64,000 nt of DNA from Legionellaceae bacterium (GTDB lineage: Bacteria > Pseudomonadota > Gammaproteobacteria > Legionellales > Legionellaceae). Where the stretch lies: contig JARGOS010000003.1 of the NCBI GenBank assembly GCA_029212505.1, positions 91,910-155,909 on the forward strand, read 5' to 3'. Positions 50,071 through 58,712 of this stretch are shown piece after piece (position 1 is the stretch's first letter; each line of letters opens with the position of its first letter). The position numbers and the translations under genes are program-made. The notes below the pieces were generated by a model. It saw nothing but the letters and a program-made list of their open reading frames with translations. It was not told the origin of the DNA and searched no databases.

Positions 50071-51081
50071 ATGACTAGAGTCACATTTAAATCACGTGCA
50101 TTACTTATTACTTTAACCGCACTAGGTTTATTGCCGACGTTAAGTTTCTCAGCATCAAGAGCTATTACAACACAAGATTTATTCACGAAAATATCAGCCA
50201 CTGAGCCTTGGTATAAAGGCATATTAACGGCAACAAAAACGGTTAGTTTTCAGCAGTCTGCGAGCGGTGGTACAGACGCCACCACAGTTTCAAAAGTACA
50301 ACTGGGTTATTTTACCTCGGCTGATTGTACGGGTGCGTTAGCCGGTGATGGTTTTTATAACACACCTAATGGTACCTCGTTTACCATCAGCGTAGGTACA
50401 CCTTTCGGGCTTGTTGCTGCATCCAGCTGGAATGTGGGCGAAACACAGCTCAATATTGCTGATATGACAACGATTAACTCGGTTGCCATCACTTTAAAAA
50501 GTACAAATAATGATGTACCGCAGTCAAATTTTTCAACCAATAGCTTTGCTTGTGTGGCGGTAACCTGTGCAGCCAATGCATGTACATCCGCTGCTGGTAC
50601 TCAGAGTTTTGAGCTAAAAACAACGGCGGCCGTAGGTGACCCAGCAGATGGCGGAGTGATTGTGGATACCGATGGGCTGATTGCGACGGCATTGGATGAT
50701 AGCACGGGTATTCAATGGGGTGGTACTGGCACAACCATTGGTGCGTCCGCACAAAGTGATACGGATGGTGCAGCCAATACTACGGCAATTGTAACAGCAC
50801 TTGGTGAAGAAAATTATGCAGCCCAGCTATGCAACGCTCTTTCCATAACCGGTGGCTACACGAGTGATTGGTTTTTGCCGGCTAGAGAGCAGCTGAGTGC
50901 GCTTTATGATAATAAGGAGACAATTGGTAATTTTGCCAATGATAATTACTGGAGTTCTACCGAGTTTCCCGGTAATCCGTCGCTCAACGCCTGGGTCCAG
51001 TCCTTCGACAGTGGCTTCCAATTCAATAGCGATAAGGACAACAGTAGCCGTGTTCGGTGCGTTCGGGCTTTTACCCCTTAA
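50071..51081 (+). CDS. Exported DUF1566/C-type-lectin-like protein, likely DGR target
   Basis: A 336-residue exported protein. A signal peptide (SRALLITLTALGLLPTLSFSA) precedes a Thr/Ser/Gly-rich beta region (about 30-190), and a C-terminal DUF1566 (Lcl-type C-type lectin) domain (about 200-336; DWFLPAREQLSALYDN, NYWSSTE, RVRCVRAF). ATG 50071 fits GGAG at 50061 better than ATG 50068. In the last third, codons between invariant TGG, CAG, GGC, CAA, AAG and CGT are nearly all NNC/NNT, as expected if AAC/AAT codons had been mutated at adenines. That makes it a candidate variable protein of a diversity-generating retroelement. No reverse transcriptase or template repeat is in the window. Confidence 0.8.
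   Translation: MTRVTFKSRALLITLTALGLLPTLSFSASRAITTQDLFTKISATEPWYKGILTATKTVSFQQSASGGTDATTVSKVQLGYFTSADCTGALAGDGFYNTPNGTSFTISVGTPFGLVAASSWNVGETQLNIADMTTINSVAITLKSTNNDVPQSNFSTNSFACVAVTCAANACTSAAGTQSFELKTTAAVGDPADGGVIVDTDGLIATALDDSTGIQWGGTGTTIGASAQSDTDGAANTTAIVTALGEENYAAQLCNALSITGGYTSDWFLPAREQLSALYDNKETIGNFANDNYWSSTEFPGNPSLNAWVQSFDSGFQFNSDKDNSSRVRCVRAFTP
50965..51048 (+). other. Candidate variable region (VR) of a diversity-generating retroelement
   Basis: Codons in order from 50995 include GTC, TCC, GAC, AGT, TTC, TTC, AGC, GAT, GAC, AGT and AGC at putatively variable sites. They are separated by residues that are fixed in this family (W, Q, F, G, Q, N, K, N). Each variable codon can be derived from AAC or AAT by changing only adenines. 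The segment is also richer in GC than its surroundings. Confidence 0.6.
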
Positions 51082-51139
51082 TTTCTTTCTTCAGTTTAGG
51101 GAGTAGGTCTATTTATACAGCCGTTTTCGTCAATCAAGT

Positions 51140-51520
51140 TTACATATCAAGTTTTTGTGAACTTCCTGATAAAAACCGAACTTGGCCATGAATGTGATTG
51201 ATTTTGTTGTTATCAAATACAAACTTAGCAATAACTTCGGCCAAAATTTTATTTCCTTCATCATCTATTGCTTTGGGGATATAGATTGCAAAGAGCCTAT
51301 CACGGTCTTCTAAATGAGACAGGTAGTCTATGGATTTCATTGACATTGATTGCTTTTGGGTAACAACGTGTTCTATGTATGGAGTAAGAGAAAGGTGTAC
51401 ACCATTGATTTCTTGGGTGTAGTTTGGGGAAAAGTATTCTCTAATGGTTTTTTCGGTATCAAGGTTTGGGTTGTATACATCGGCCCAAATTTTTTTAATT
51501 AATTCAAGTTTTACGCCCAT
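51140..51520 (-). CDS. SnoaL/NTF2-like protein
   Basis: A 126-residue soluble protein with the cone-shaped NTF2-like/SnoaL pattern: N-terminal helices (KKIWADVYNPNLDTEKTIREYFSP), then YTQEINGVHLSLTPYIEHV, and C-terminal strands (AEVIAKFVFDNNKINHIHGQVRF). Family members range from isomerases to binding proteins; no catalytic assignment is possible. It lies alone, converging on the DUF1566 gene. Confidence 0.65.
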   Translation of the reverse strand: MGVKLELIKKIWADVYNPNLDTEKTIREYFSPNYTQEINGVHLSLTPYIEHVVTQKQSMSMKSIDYLSHLEDRDRLFAIYIPKAIDDEGNKILAEVIAKFVFDNNKINHIHGQVRFLSGSSQKLDM

Positions 51521-51601
51521 GATTTTATCCTAATTTTAGTGTATTCACGCGAAGCATCCTAACACAAATGCCCCCTGAAATTTATGCTAGAATCAGATGC
51601 C

Positions 51602-51722
51602 CCCAGGGTCAAGTCTATTTATAATGCATTTTAAGTTAATCAATCTTTCAGGGTATCTGGTTGATGTGCAGCGGTTTTTATCGCCTATAGGAAATAGCTT
51701 TATAAATAGATTTGACCCTGGG
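51602..51722 (+). mobile_element. MITE with 23-bp terminal inverted repeats, copy A
   Basis: A 121-bp non-coding element. The left end (51602-51624, CCCAGGGTCAAGTCTATTT then ATAA) and the reverse complement of the right end (51700-51722) differ by one base. It is nearly identical to 52575-52690, and its first 30 bp recur at 47115. Confidence 0.85.
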
Positions 51723-51850
51723 TCTGACTCATTGCGAAGCCTGATTAAAGTGGCAGGGTCCATGCCATTATTTCTAAATTGCCGCTACAGTCTAAGAATA
51801 AGTATTGACCCAAAATAAACCATCGTGTATGATTATTGCAATTAAATTTC

Positions 51851-52450
51851 ATGGGATGTATTTTTATGCTTTTTTTTGATGACAAGTTGCTACTGAAATA
51901 TTCCGGTGTTACTGGGAGCCGTTTAGTCAGCGACCGCACCGGCACTGCTTTTAATGATGCGCGTGTTGCTTATACTGCTGCTTGTGATGCTCGTGATGCT
52001 CGTGATACTGGTGATACTGGTGATACTGGTTATGTTGATGTTGTTGCTGCTGCTTATCATGCTCGTGCTTGTGCAGCTTATAATGCTGCTCGTGCTGATT
52101 ATTCTGCACACAAACACACCAAACCATTCAAGCCATTCAACTCAAGTTCAGATGCTGCATTATCCGTACTTTCGGTAATCTCCGCTCCAATACTTTTAAC
52201 GCTTCTTGCTCTTGATGAGATGCTCTCGTTTATTGTTTCTAGCCTTAAATCTATTTATAACTTTGTGACCTCAAAGCCGGATATAGCAAAAGAATCAGGT
52301 GCGGAAGCGGTCGGTCATTTGTTTAACGCTTTCAAGGCATTGTTTGCGGTTACGGTGAGTCCTGTTGTAAATACCGTCGATTTTGTTGGTAGTTGTGTTA
52401 CAACTCTTACAACAGAGGCCGATGAAAACCCTTTGGGTTATAACGCGTAG
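51851..52450 (+). CDS. Low-complexity NNT-codon protein, between two MITEs
   Basis: Not recognised; about 199 residues from ATG 51851 (ATG 51866 and an upstream TTG are alternatives, none with a good ribosome-binding site). Residues about 32-85 are a repetitive Ala/Asp/Arg/Gly/Tyr stretch (DARDARDTGDTGDTGY). They are followed by a Lys/Pro/Phe stretch (HKHTKPFKPF), a hydrophobic segment (SVISAPILLTLLALDEML) and two more amphipathic or hydrophobic helices. The 9-bp repeats keep frame when they expand or contract. Helical effector-like membrane protein is an inference. Confidence 0.55.
   Translation: MGCIFMLFFDDKLLLKYSGVTGSRLVSDRTGTAFNDARVAYTAACDARDARDTGDTGDTGYVDVVAAAYHARACAAYNAARADYSAHKHTKPFKPFNSSSDAALSVLSVISAPILLTLLALDEMLSFIVSSLKSIYNFVTSKPDIAKESGAEAVGHLFNAFKALFAVTVSPVVNTVDFVGSCVTTLTTEADENPLGYNA
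51944..52105 (+). repeat. NNT trinucleotide/9-bp repeat tract
   Basis: 54 successive codons, all but two of which end in T. The core 51986-52030 is five 9-bp units: GATGCTCGT twice, then GATACTGGT three times. Confidence 0.85.
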
Positions 52451-52466
52451 TTTTCATAAAGGCACT

Positions 52467-52502
52467 AAATACAGCCGAAACCTTCTTCTTTCGGTTGTAT
52501 TT
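52467..52502 (+). terminator. Stem-loop after the low-complexity gene
   Basis: A 14-bp stem with one G-T pair (52467-52480 with 52489-52502) has an 8-nt loop, 17 bp after the stop. No long T-run follows, so termination strength is uncertain. Confidence 0.5.
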
Positions 52503-52574
52503 ACAAATAACGCTTAATTCCCTAGGTAATTGATAGAAGGTCGATTAAAACGCAAATTTGAGTCCTTAGTCCTT

Positions 52575-52690
52575 AGGGTCAAGTCTATTTATAATGCATT
52601 TTAAGTTAATCAATCTTTCAAGGTATCTGGTTGATGTGCAGCGGTTTTTATCGCCTATAGGAAATAGCTTTATAAATAGATTTGACTCTG
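52575..52690 (+). mobile_element. MITE, copy B
   Basis: Same sequence as 51602-51722 with very few differences (AAGGTATC for CAGGGTATC; GACTCT for GACCCT at the right end). It is in the same orientation, so the two copies form a direct flank around the low-complexity gene. Confidence 0.85.
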
Positions 52691-52748
52691 ATACCGGTTT
52701 GCGCTGATATCCCCGCCCTAGGAGAGCCGTGAATATTTATTGTTGTTT

Positions 52749-53288
52749 TTATCGTGTATTAATCTCGTTTAATAGTTTATTCATGATGTATACACAACCC
52801 GAAAAAAGTACGGCCCATATTAAACCTTGAATAAGCGGACTTAAAACGGGATATACAAAATGCGCTACACCCAATTTTATACCTGCAGCGTAAGTTAACG
52901 GAAAACCACACAGCGCAAGCAAAGGCATGTATTGCGCATACTGCATTAAAAATCGACGCATACCAAAACAGATGACCGAAAAATTAATCCATAAAGCCAA
53001 AATCCAGGGCGGAGCAAAGTAATCACCCCATGCGTTAAATTTAAACGAAAGTATGCCATAAGTTTGAAAGAGTGAATCGACAAGGTAGCCAAACAGTGAA
53101 AAAGCGATAAGCCAAAGAATAAACGGTTTAACATGCTTTTTTGTGATAAATAAAGTCGATTGGATCAAGCTGATAACGATTGAGACATAAAGCGCGACAT
53201 AGCCTAAATTTGCACGTGCAAAATATATACTTAAAAACCAGACGATATAATAGAGCAAAATAAGTATAAATATTTTAGGTGCATTCAT
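52749..53288 (-). CDS. DUF2878 membrane protein
   Basis: A 179-residue inner-membrane protein with about five hydrophobic segments. It has the DUF2878 hallmarks: Asp after the second helix pair (FGYLVDSLFQTYGIL), PPWILALWINFSV and GFPLTYAAGIKLGVAHF. Function of the family is unknown. It lies between MITE copy B and the J-domain gene, on the same strand as the latter but separated by a hairpin. Confidence 0.75.
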   Translation of the reverse strand: MNAPKIFILILLYYIVWFLSIYFARANLGYVALYVSIVISLIQSTLFITKKHVKPFILWLIAFSLFGYLVDSLFQTYGILSFKFNAWGDYFAPPWILALWINFSVICFGMRRFLMQYAQYMPLLALCGFPLTYAAGIKLGVAHFVYPVLSPLIQGLIWAVLFSGCVYIMNKLLNEINTR

Positions 53289-53322
53289 GTTGCAATCAGC
53301 CTTGCTTTGTTGAATTTTATTG

Positions 53323-53361
53323 ACCCCAGAACGGTGATGAAAAGCAGCATCGTTCTGGGGT
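53323..53361 (-). terminator. Strong hairpin downstream of the J-domain gene
   Basis: A perfect 11-bp stem, ACCCCAGAACG (53323-53333) and CGTTCTGGGGT (53351-53361), can extend inwards. It lies between two minus-strand genes and probably ends the J-domain transcript, though without a clean T-run. Confidence 0.55.
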
Positions 53362-53391
53362 GCGATAATGTACCTAAAATAATTTTACGTT

Positions 53392-55227
53392 TTATGAGAT
53401 CAATTGTGAAGCGCTAAGTGTTTGCAAGTGCTCTTGAAACTCATCGGATGATTTAGTTCTTTCAGCACTCGAGAACATCCCAAATCTTGGGTAGGTTAAA
53501 GCGTTTAATAATGTTTCTTTAGACTCTGAAGGTTGGGGAGGCTTCGTAAATGAATCTAGACCTCGTTTTTCAAACTCAATTTCACATGCTGCATCATGAA
53601 TGCGTCGTGCTTTGGCACCTGCTCGAAAGCTTGACCAGCGTTTGCTATTAAAACCATGAATAACATTTTGTATGTAAGGAATGGTTGCACCCAAATCTTG
53701 ATGTAAATGAATAAGCTTGGTTTTACAAGCTTCAATTTGAGTACTATTGACAGCTCCTTGAGTAAAATCTTTAAACGTTTGATTAATTTCTTCTAAGCTA
53801 CGTGTATGAAATTCGATATATTTTGTATCTGATTCTCCCATTTGAAACTTAGATAAGCTCTGGAGCAAAACGAGTGTTTCGCAATACGAATTAAAGTAAT
53901 CGTACGTTTCATCGACGACGGCGTTGAGGCTTGAATAAAACACGATCGTATGCTCATAGTCATGCAATCGTGAAAGTGCGTCTTGGTCTTGATCGTACAT
54001 TTCTCGTAAGTTAGCCAGGGTTTTACGATATTCACATACAATCTCTAAACGTGTGAGCTCATAGTACCCAGATGAAGCTAAGTAATGCTTTTCCCGTTCT
54101 TTTATATATGGATTACGATAAAGACGTGTAGATTTTTGAACGCATATAGCATCTATTTCTGAACGAGCGGCGGCAATAATAGCATCGAGATCGTTAAGAT
54201 CTTCGGGTTCTTCGATGTGTTTTTTCGTGATATAGAAGTAATCATTTGCAATATCTGCGGTCTTGGTACTAAAGAAGTGTCTTCTAAAAGCACGAATTAA
54301 GTCCAAGAGCCTTTCTATTTTACTGTTGCAAGGGAGTGACGGGTCTAAATTTGTGATGTTTTGTGAAAATTCACGATTTTCTGAGTAAGGGGTTGCCTGT
54401 CGGTAGTGCTTGATTAAACGCTTATAATAGGTATCGAGCGCTTGAATGTGATTGACATATCCATCAAAACTACAAGCTTCAAGAGGTTTTGGGAAACGTT
54501 CGTAAGAACAAACGGAAGTAATGACGCGGTGATTTTTAATATGTTTCTCAGCTGTGTTAATCAACTCCACGAGACTGTTTGAAATTTTATCCTTAAGTGT
54601 ATTGAGCGAATCAAAGGTTTCTGTATCAGCATTTAGGCCATCGATTTGGTCTAAATACTCAGGCAGTTGGTTGCGAACGGATCTAAATTGTTCTTGTATG
54701 TTCGTAATGACAGCTTGTTTACGTATACGTACCCGTTCACAAGGCAGATCAAGCGCTTGTTCAGCTTCAATCCATATGAACTGTAAACGCTCACTATCAC
54801 GTAAATAACTTATGTGTTTTTGTTCGTTAACTAAATCAAAAGCAAGTTGGTTTTGCAAAAGCTTAAGACACCAAGTAGCTGCTTTGATACGATGTGGCGC
54901 GATAAGGTTTTTACGAAAAAAACCTTTTTGAGTTTCTATGTATTTTTGAAGATCTGTAATAATGCTCTGTATTCTTTCGTCTTCACGTGCATCAACCGGA
55001 GAGGGAAAAAATTCTTGATCAAAGCCACGTCGCTTTTCGGAATCGGTTAAAATTACTTTTGCATGCTGTACGCGATTAAAGATAACTTTGGCTTCTTCGC
55101 TAGGGTCTTTATCTGGATGATACTTTAAAGATAATTTGCGCACTGCTTTACTTATTTCGTTTAGCTGAGCAGTTCGTGTCAAGCCAAGTACTGTATAAAG
55201 GTTTTCAGAGTTAAAATCAGGTTCCAT
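53392..55227 (-). CDS. J-domain protein with long helical C-terminus, effector candidate
   Basis: I choose ATG 55227 because AAGGA precedes it by 7-10 bases and the J domain then begins at residue 8 (the frame itself is open to 55323). Of 611 residues, about 8-75 form a DnaJ domain (NLYTVLGLTRTAQLNEI, HPD at 37-39, FNRVQHAKVILTD). The rest is charged, helical and unlike DnaJ: there is no G/F region or zinc domain. A free J domain would stimulate a host or bacterial Hsp70. Fusion to a large unknown helical domain, with neighbouring ankyrin and other effector-like genes, suggests a translocated protein, but no secretion signal can be proved here. Confidence 0.8.
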   Translation of the reverse strand: MEPDFNSENLYTVLGLTRTAQLNEISKAVRKLSLKYHPDKDPSEEAKVIFNRVQHAKVILTDSEKRRGFDQEFFPSPVDAREDERIQSIITDLQKYIETQKGFFRKNLIAPHRIKAATWCLKLLQNQLAFDLVNEQKHISYLRDSERLQFIWIEAEQALDLPCERVRIRKQAVITNIQEQFRSVRNQLPEYLDQIDGLNADTETFDSLNTLKDKISNSLVELINTAEKHIKNHRVITSVCSYERFPKPLEACSFDGYVNHIQALDTYYKRLIKHYRQATPYSENREFSQNITNLDPSLPCNSKIERLLDLIRAFRRHFFSTKTADIANDYFYITKKHIEEPEDLNDLDAIIAAARSEIDAICVQKSTRLYRNPYIKEREKHYLASSGYYELTRLEIVCEYRKTLANLREMYDQDQDALSRLHDYEHTIVFYSSLNAVVDETYDYFNSYCETLVLLQSLSKFQMGESDTKYIEFHTRSLEEINQTFKDFTQGAVNSTQIEACKTKLIHLHQDLGATIPYIQNVIHGFNSKRWSSFRAGAKARRIHDAACEIEFEKRGLDSFTKPPQPSESKETLLNALTYPRFGMFSSAERTKSSDEFQEHLQTLSASQLIS

Positions 55228-55430
55228 CGATAAATCCTTACGTATATTGTTTATGATTGGGTCATATGTGATTGGTGAAATTATTTTGCGCACAATAATA
55301 AAGTCAATATTAGTCATGATCAAGGCATGTTTTGATCAGATGTATGCGTATATGTTTGAATATTACGCTTTTTTCGCCTATACATAATATAACGATGGCT
55401 ATATTGTCTAAAATGAGTTTGGAGATATTG

Positions 55431-55958
55431 ATGACGAATAAACCGGAAGATACTGCACGCTTAAATGCGCGGAAAAAGGCATTGAAAGAAGAGTATGACA
55501 AACAATTAAGAGAAATCGAGCAGTCAAAGCCAACGATTTCTCCTTTAGCAACTCATGAAGCTTCTCAAGATCAAGGCATCGATGAGTCGACTGCATTAGA
55601 TGTTGATACAAAAGATCCAGAAGCTTTAATCAAAGCATATAATCTTATCGCCAAAAATGATGATGGAACCTATAAAGATGGGTTTTGTGAAGTCAAAGTT
55701 AATCCGGATGGCAGCAGATTCTTTAAGTTTCCTTCGCCCGAAGAGGCCGGTGATTTTTTTGAAGCGAGAGCAAAGGAAGGTCATGTTTTTGAGCTAAGAG
55801 ACGCACAGACAAAAGAGCTCATTGCAGCATCGAAGGGTGATGGGCAGATGTACCGGCCTGACGGCACGGTGTTTGGGCCTGGTGAGTTTAAGCAAGCGCT
55901 CAAAGATATTGACGAAAATCGTAAAAATGATGAACAGAGTATGTCGCCTATGATATAG
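55431..55958 (+). CDS. Hypothetical acidic protein, possible effector
   Basis: From ATG 55431 (GGAG at 55420-55423) the product has 175 residues; the open frame from 55332 lacks such support. A charged coiled-coil N-terminus (LNARKKALKEEYDKQLREIEQ) is followed by a compact domain (about 75-160; DGFCEVKVNPDGSRFFKFPS, EARAKEGHVFELRDA, GDGQMYRPDGTVF). The order of Gly/Asp turns is reminiscent, from memory only, of a module in Legionellales hypothetical proteins. The next gene starts 16 bp downstream, so they form an operon, divergent from the J-domain gene. Confidence 0.6.
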   Translation: MTNKPEDTARLNARKKALKEEYDKQLREIEQSKPTISPLATHEASQDQGIDESTALDVDTKDPEALIKAYNLIAKNDDGTYKDGFCEVKVNPDGSRFFKFPSPEEAGDFFEARAKEGHVFELRDAQTKELIAASKGDGQMYRPDGTVFGPGEFKQALKDIDENRKNDEQSMSPMI

Positions 55959-55974
55959 CGTGTGAGGGGTTGTC

Positions 55975-56940
55975 ATGAAAACGTTAACTCAATGCGTTGA
56001 TGATCTTAAGTTTAGTTTGGAGCTGATTGCTGGTCGACATATGACCCAAGACTATCAAGGTTTGGGCGTCAATCTTATGGCTACAAATGATTCTGAGCGC
56101 GCACGTAAGTTTTCTGAATCATGGCTTCAAGAACAAAATCAAGGTGATACACCACCGTCGTTCGATAACCCATATTCACACAAGGCCTTACAAGGGCTCT
56201 GGAATGTAGCTGATATTTTATCGATTGCGCTTACTTATGCGCCACGCGAATGGAGTATTGGTATTGTTCGTGGCCTTATGGCGACAGATGACAACAGAAA
56301 AAGATATTTAACCTGTTTAAGTGAGAGCATCGATTATATTGATGCTAGAAGTATGCTTCCAGTACCGTTTATCGTCGATGATGATACGTACCGTATGAAT
56401 TTGGCGATCATTAGTTTTATTACAGCGATACGTGAAACAACCCATGGCCAAGCTTTGCTTACGGCGCTACGCAATATTTGTCAAACCATCTTGCGTCAAC
56501 CCATGGCCGTGGATGAAGAAATTATGCAGGTGGCACAAACGCGAGTCGAGCTCTATGAGCGATATCAGATGCAATCTGATGATGCATCTATTCCCGAGTC
56601 TGATTTCTATGATGCTCGAGAAGGTAATGATGACGATGAAGATGAAGATGATGGGCTTAAGTATTATGATGCTATCAGTGAGGAAGCTAAATGTTCATAT
56701 GTAGAAGAAAGTTTTTTTAATCGGGTGTCGGCCAGGCGTCATGAATGCACGCAAGAACCTGTTAAACATGAAATCGATTGGAATCTCTGGCTACGTATGC
56801 TTAGCGTGATTGCTTCAGTTGCAGGTGGTGCAATGTTGGTGGTGGGGTTATTGTTACCGATACCGGGGTTAGCCATTGCCGGTGCTTGTTTATTGGGAGC
56901 GGGTCTTGCGCTTGGGGATTCTGCATTTAAGGCCGTTTAA
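55975..56940 (+). CDS. Hypothetical protein with acidic stretch and C-terminal membrane hairpin
   Basis: A 321-residue protein, not recognised. The first 190 residues are helical and soluble. Residues about 215-230 are nearly all acidic (EGNDDDEDEDDG). The C-terminus has two hydrophobic segments (MLSVIASVAGGAMLVVGLLL and IPGLAIAGACLLGAGLALG) that can form a membrane hairpin. A C-terminal membrane hairpin is a common design for effectors that insert in host membranes; this is inference. It follows the acidic hypothetical gene by 16 bp. Confidence 0.6.
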   Translation: MKTLTQCVDDLKFSLELIAGRHMTQDYQGLGVNLMATNDSERARKFSESWLQEQNQGDTPPSFDNPYSHKALQGLWNVADILSIALTYAPREWSIGIVRGLMATDDNRKRYLTCLSESIDYIDARSMLPVPFIVDDDTYRMNLAIISFITAIRETTHGQALLTALRNICQTILRQPMAVDEEIMQVAQTRVELYERYQMQSDDASIPESDFYDAREGNDDDEDEDDGLKYYDAISEEAKCSYVEESFFNRVSARRHECTQEPVKHEIDWNLWLRMLSVIASVAGGAMLVVGLLLPIPGLAIAGACLLGAGLALGDSAFKAV

Positions 56941-57004
56941 ACTTATTGATTTTATTTAATCATTACGTTAATATTCCGTTCATTATTTCGTCTTGGTGTA
57001 TAAA

Positions 57005-58675
57005 GTGAATAAAAATATTATCGTCGTGCTTGCTAGCGCATTATTAAGTCAACCTGCTTTAACGGCTACGCGGATTGATTTACAGCATCAGTCAGGAAAT
57101 TATATTAAGTCTTATGTTTTATCAAATACTTTATCAAATTCAACATATTTAGCGCCTTCAACGCAATTGCGTCAAGTGAAAGATGATATGGATTTCAATC
57201 AAACACGTCACATACGGTTACAGCAAATGTATGCGGGCGTCCCTGTGTGGAATGCAACGGCGATTGTTCATCTTCCAAAAGCAACAAACAAGCTTGGAGT
57301 GTATGCAAATATAAATCGGCATACATCAATGAGTGGCGCTATCTATGAGGGTCTGGAGCAAGATTTAGGTGCACTTCAGGCAAAATCTGGGACACAAGCT
57401 TTAGTCAAAGCGAAGCGCGCGTTTGAAGAAAAATTAGGGCTATCAAATATTAGCTATACGCAAGAGTCGATAAAAACGATTGTATATATTGATCAATCGC
57501 AACAAGCGCATTATGCATTTTTAATCAGTTTTTATTATGATGATGGCGAAACGGGCGCGCATCGTCCAACCTCGATTATTGATGCAGAGTCGTTAGATGT
57601 TTATCGCCAATGGGAAGGGGTCTTATCAGAAAGTCCTATGAAGCCATCAGAAGTCTTGGTCGGAGGCGTGGGCGGAAATGAAAAAATAGGTGAAGTGTTT
57701 TATGATGGCGCCGAAGGGCATTTACCTCCAGTTAAAGCCGAATACATGCGGTATGAAGGCCAGCAGGGTGGTACAACGTTTCAACAGAATTATTGCATGC
57801 TAATGAATGATGAGGTCATGATTGATGATATGTCCTATGGAGGTATTAACCCATCGCTGTGCTCTGTTGCGGGACAATTCAGTTCGATATTTTGGTTAAG
57901 CAATGATTATAATGGAACGCGCTGGAAAGGCGATGAAGTGAACGGGGGGTACTCACCCAGTTTAGATGCTTTTTATGGCGCTAATACGGTGCTTAATTTT
58001 TATCGTGAATGGTACGGTATGCCGGCGCTCGTACAAGAAGATGGTAAAACACCGATGCCGCTTAATATGCGTGTCCATTATGGCAGAAATTATGACAATG
58101 CTTTTTGGGATGGTCAACAAATGACATTTGGTGATGGTGGCTCATTATTTTATCCTTTGACGTCGTTAGGTGTTGCAGCACATGAAATTAGCCATGGCTT
58201 TACCTCACAGCATTCGAATATCGATTATTCTGAGCCCGAAATGGGTGCGCTGCATGAAGCGTTTTCAGATGAGGCTGCTGTAGCAATACAGTACTATGCG
58301 ACAGGAAAAAGCGTATGGGATATTGGTCGAGATATCAAAAAAGATGAAGGCGCGATGCGTTATTTAGATAACCCAAAAAAAGATGGCCGATCGATTGATC
58401 ATATGCGTGATTTTGATGCCTCCGAAGTGCACGCGGGCGCGGGGATTTTTAATAAGGCCTTTTATCTTATCGCAACGTCGAAAGGATGGGATATTCGAAA
58501 GGCTTTTGATGTGATGCTTAAAGCGAACATACATTATTGGAATCCAAGCATGACGACGCTTGCCGAGGCCGCATGCGGTGTGACGGCTGCAACACAAGAT
58601 TATGGTTATAACGTTGCTGATGTGCGCGTTGCTTTTGCTCAGGTGGGTATTGATACGGGGCAGTGCTCTGGATAA
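57005..58675 (+). CDS. Secreted M4-family (thermolysin/ProA-like) zinc metalloprotease
   Basis: A prepropeptidase of about 556 residues. GTG 57005 gives a standard signal peptide (NKNIIVVLASALLSQPALTA); the frame opens at TTG 56993. A propeptide with FTP/PepSY-like parts (about 40-190) precedes the catalytic domain. The zinc site HEISH is at 393-397 and the third ligand Glu418 is in GALHEAFSD. The C-terminal HAGAGIFNKAFY carries the active-site histidine. Such enzymes are exported by type II secretion (LasB, Legionella ProA). It should be a functional extracellular protease. Confidence 0.93.
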   Translation: MNKNIIVVLASALLSQPALTATRIDLQHQSGNYIKSYVLSNTLSNSTYLAPSTQLRQVKDDMDFNQTRHIRLQQMYAGVPVWNATAIVHLPKATNKLGVYANINRHTSMSGAIYEGLEQDLGALQAKSGTQALVKAKRAFEEKLGLSNISYTQESIKTIVYIDQSQQAHYAFLISFYYDDGETGAHRPTSIIDAESLDVYRQWEGVLSESPMKPSEVLVGGVGGNEKIGEVFYDGAEGHLPPVKAEYMRYEGQQGGTTFQQNYCMLMNDEVMIDDMSYGGINPSLCSVAGQFSSIFWLSNDYNGTRWKGDEVNGGYSPSLDAFYGANTVLNFYREWYGMPALVQEDGKTPMPLNMRVHYGRNYDNAFWDGQQMTFGDGGSLFYPLTSLGVAAHEISHGFTSQHSNIDYSEPEMGALHEAFSDEAAVAIQYYATGKSVWDIGRDIKKDEGAMRYLDNPKKDGRSIDHMRDFDASEVHAGAGIFNKAFYLIATSKGWDIRKAFDVMLKANIHYWNPSMTTLAEAACGVTAATQDYGYNVADVRVAFAQVGIDTGQCSG

Positions 58676-58712
58676 GTATGCTTAAAATAAAATTTCTTGA
58701 AAGAGGTTCTTA

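Noticed and set aside
51098..51117. AGG..GGTCTATTTATA resembling a decayed MITE end after the DUF1566 gene
   Set aside because: Only about 14 matching bases, with a shifted spacing; chance similarity cannot be excluded.
51954..52178. Leu/Ile/Val-rich plus-strand frame across the NNT tract
   Set aside because: It arises mechanically from reading the NNT repeats in another frame.
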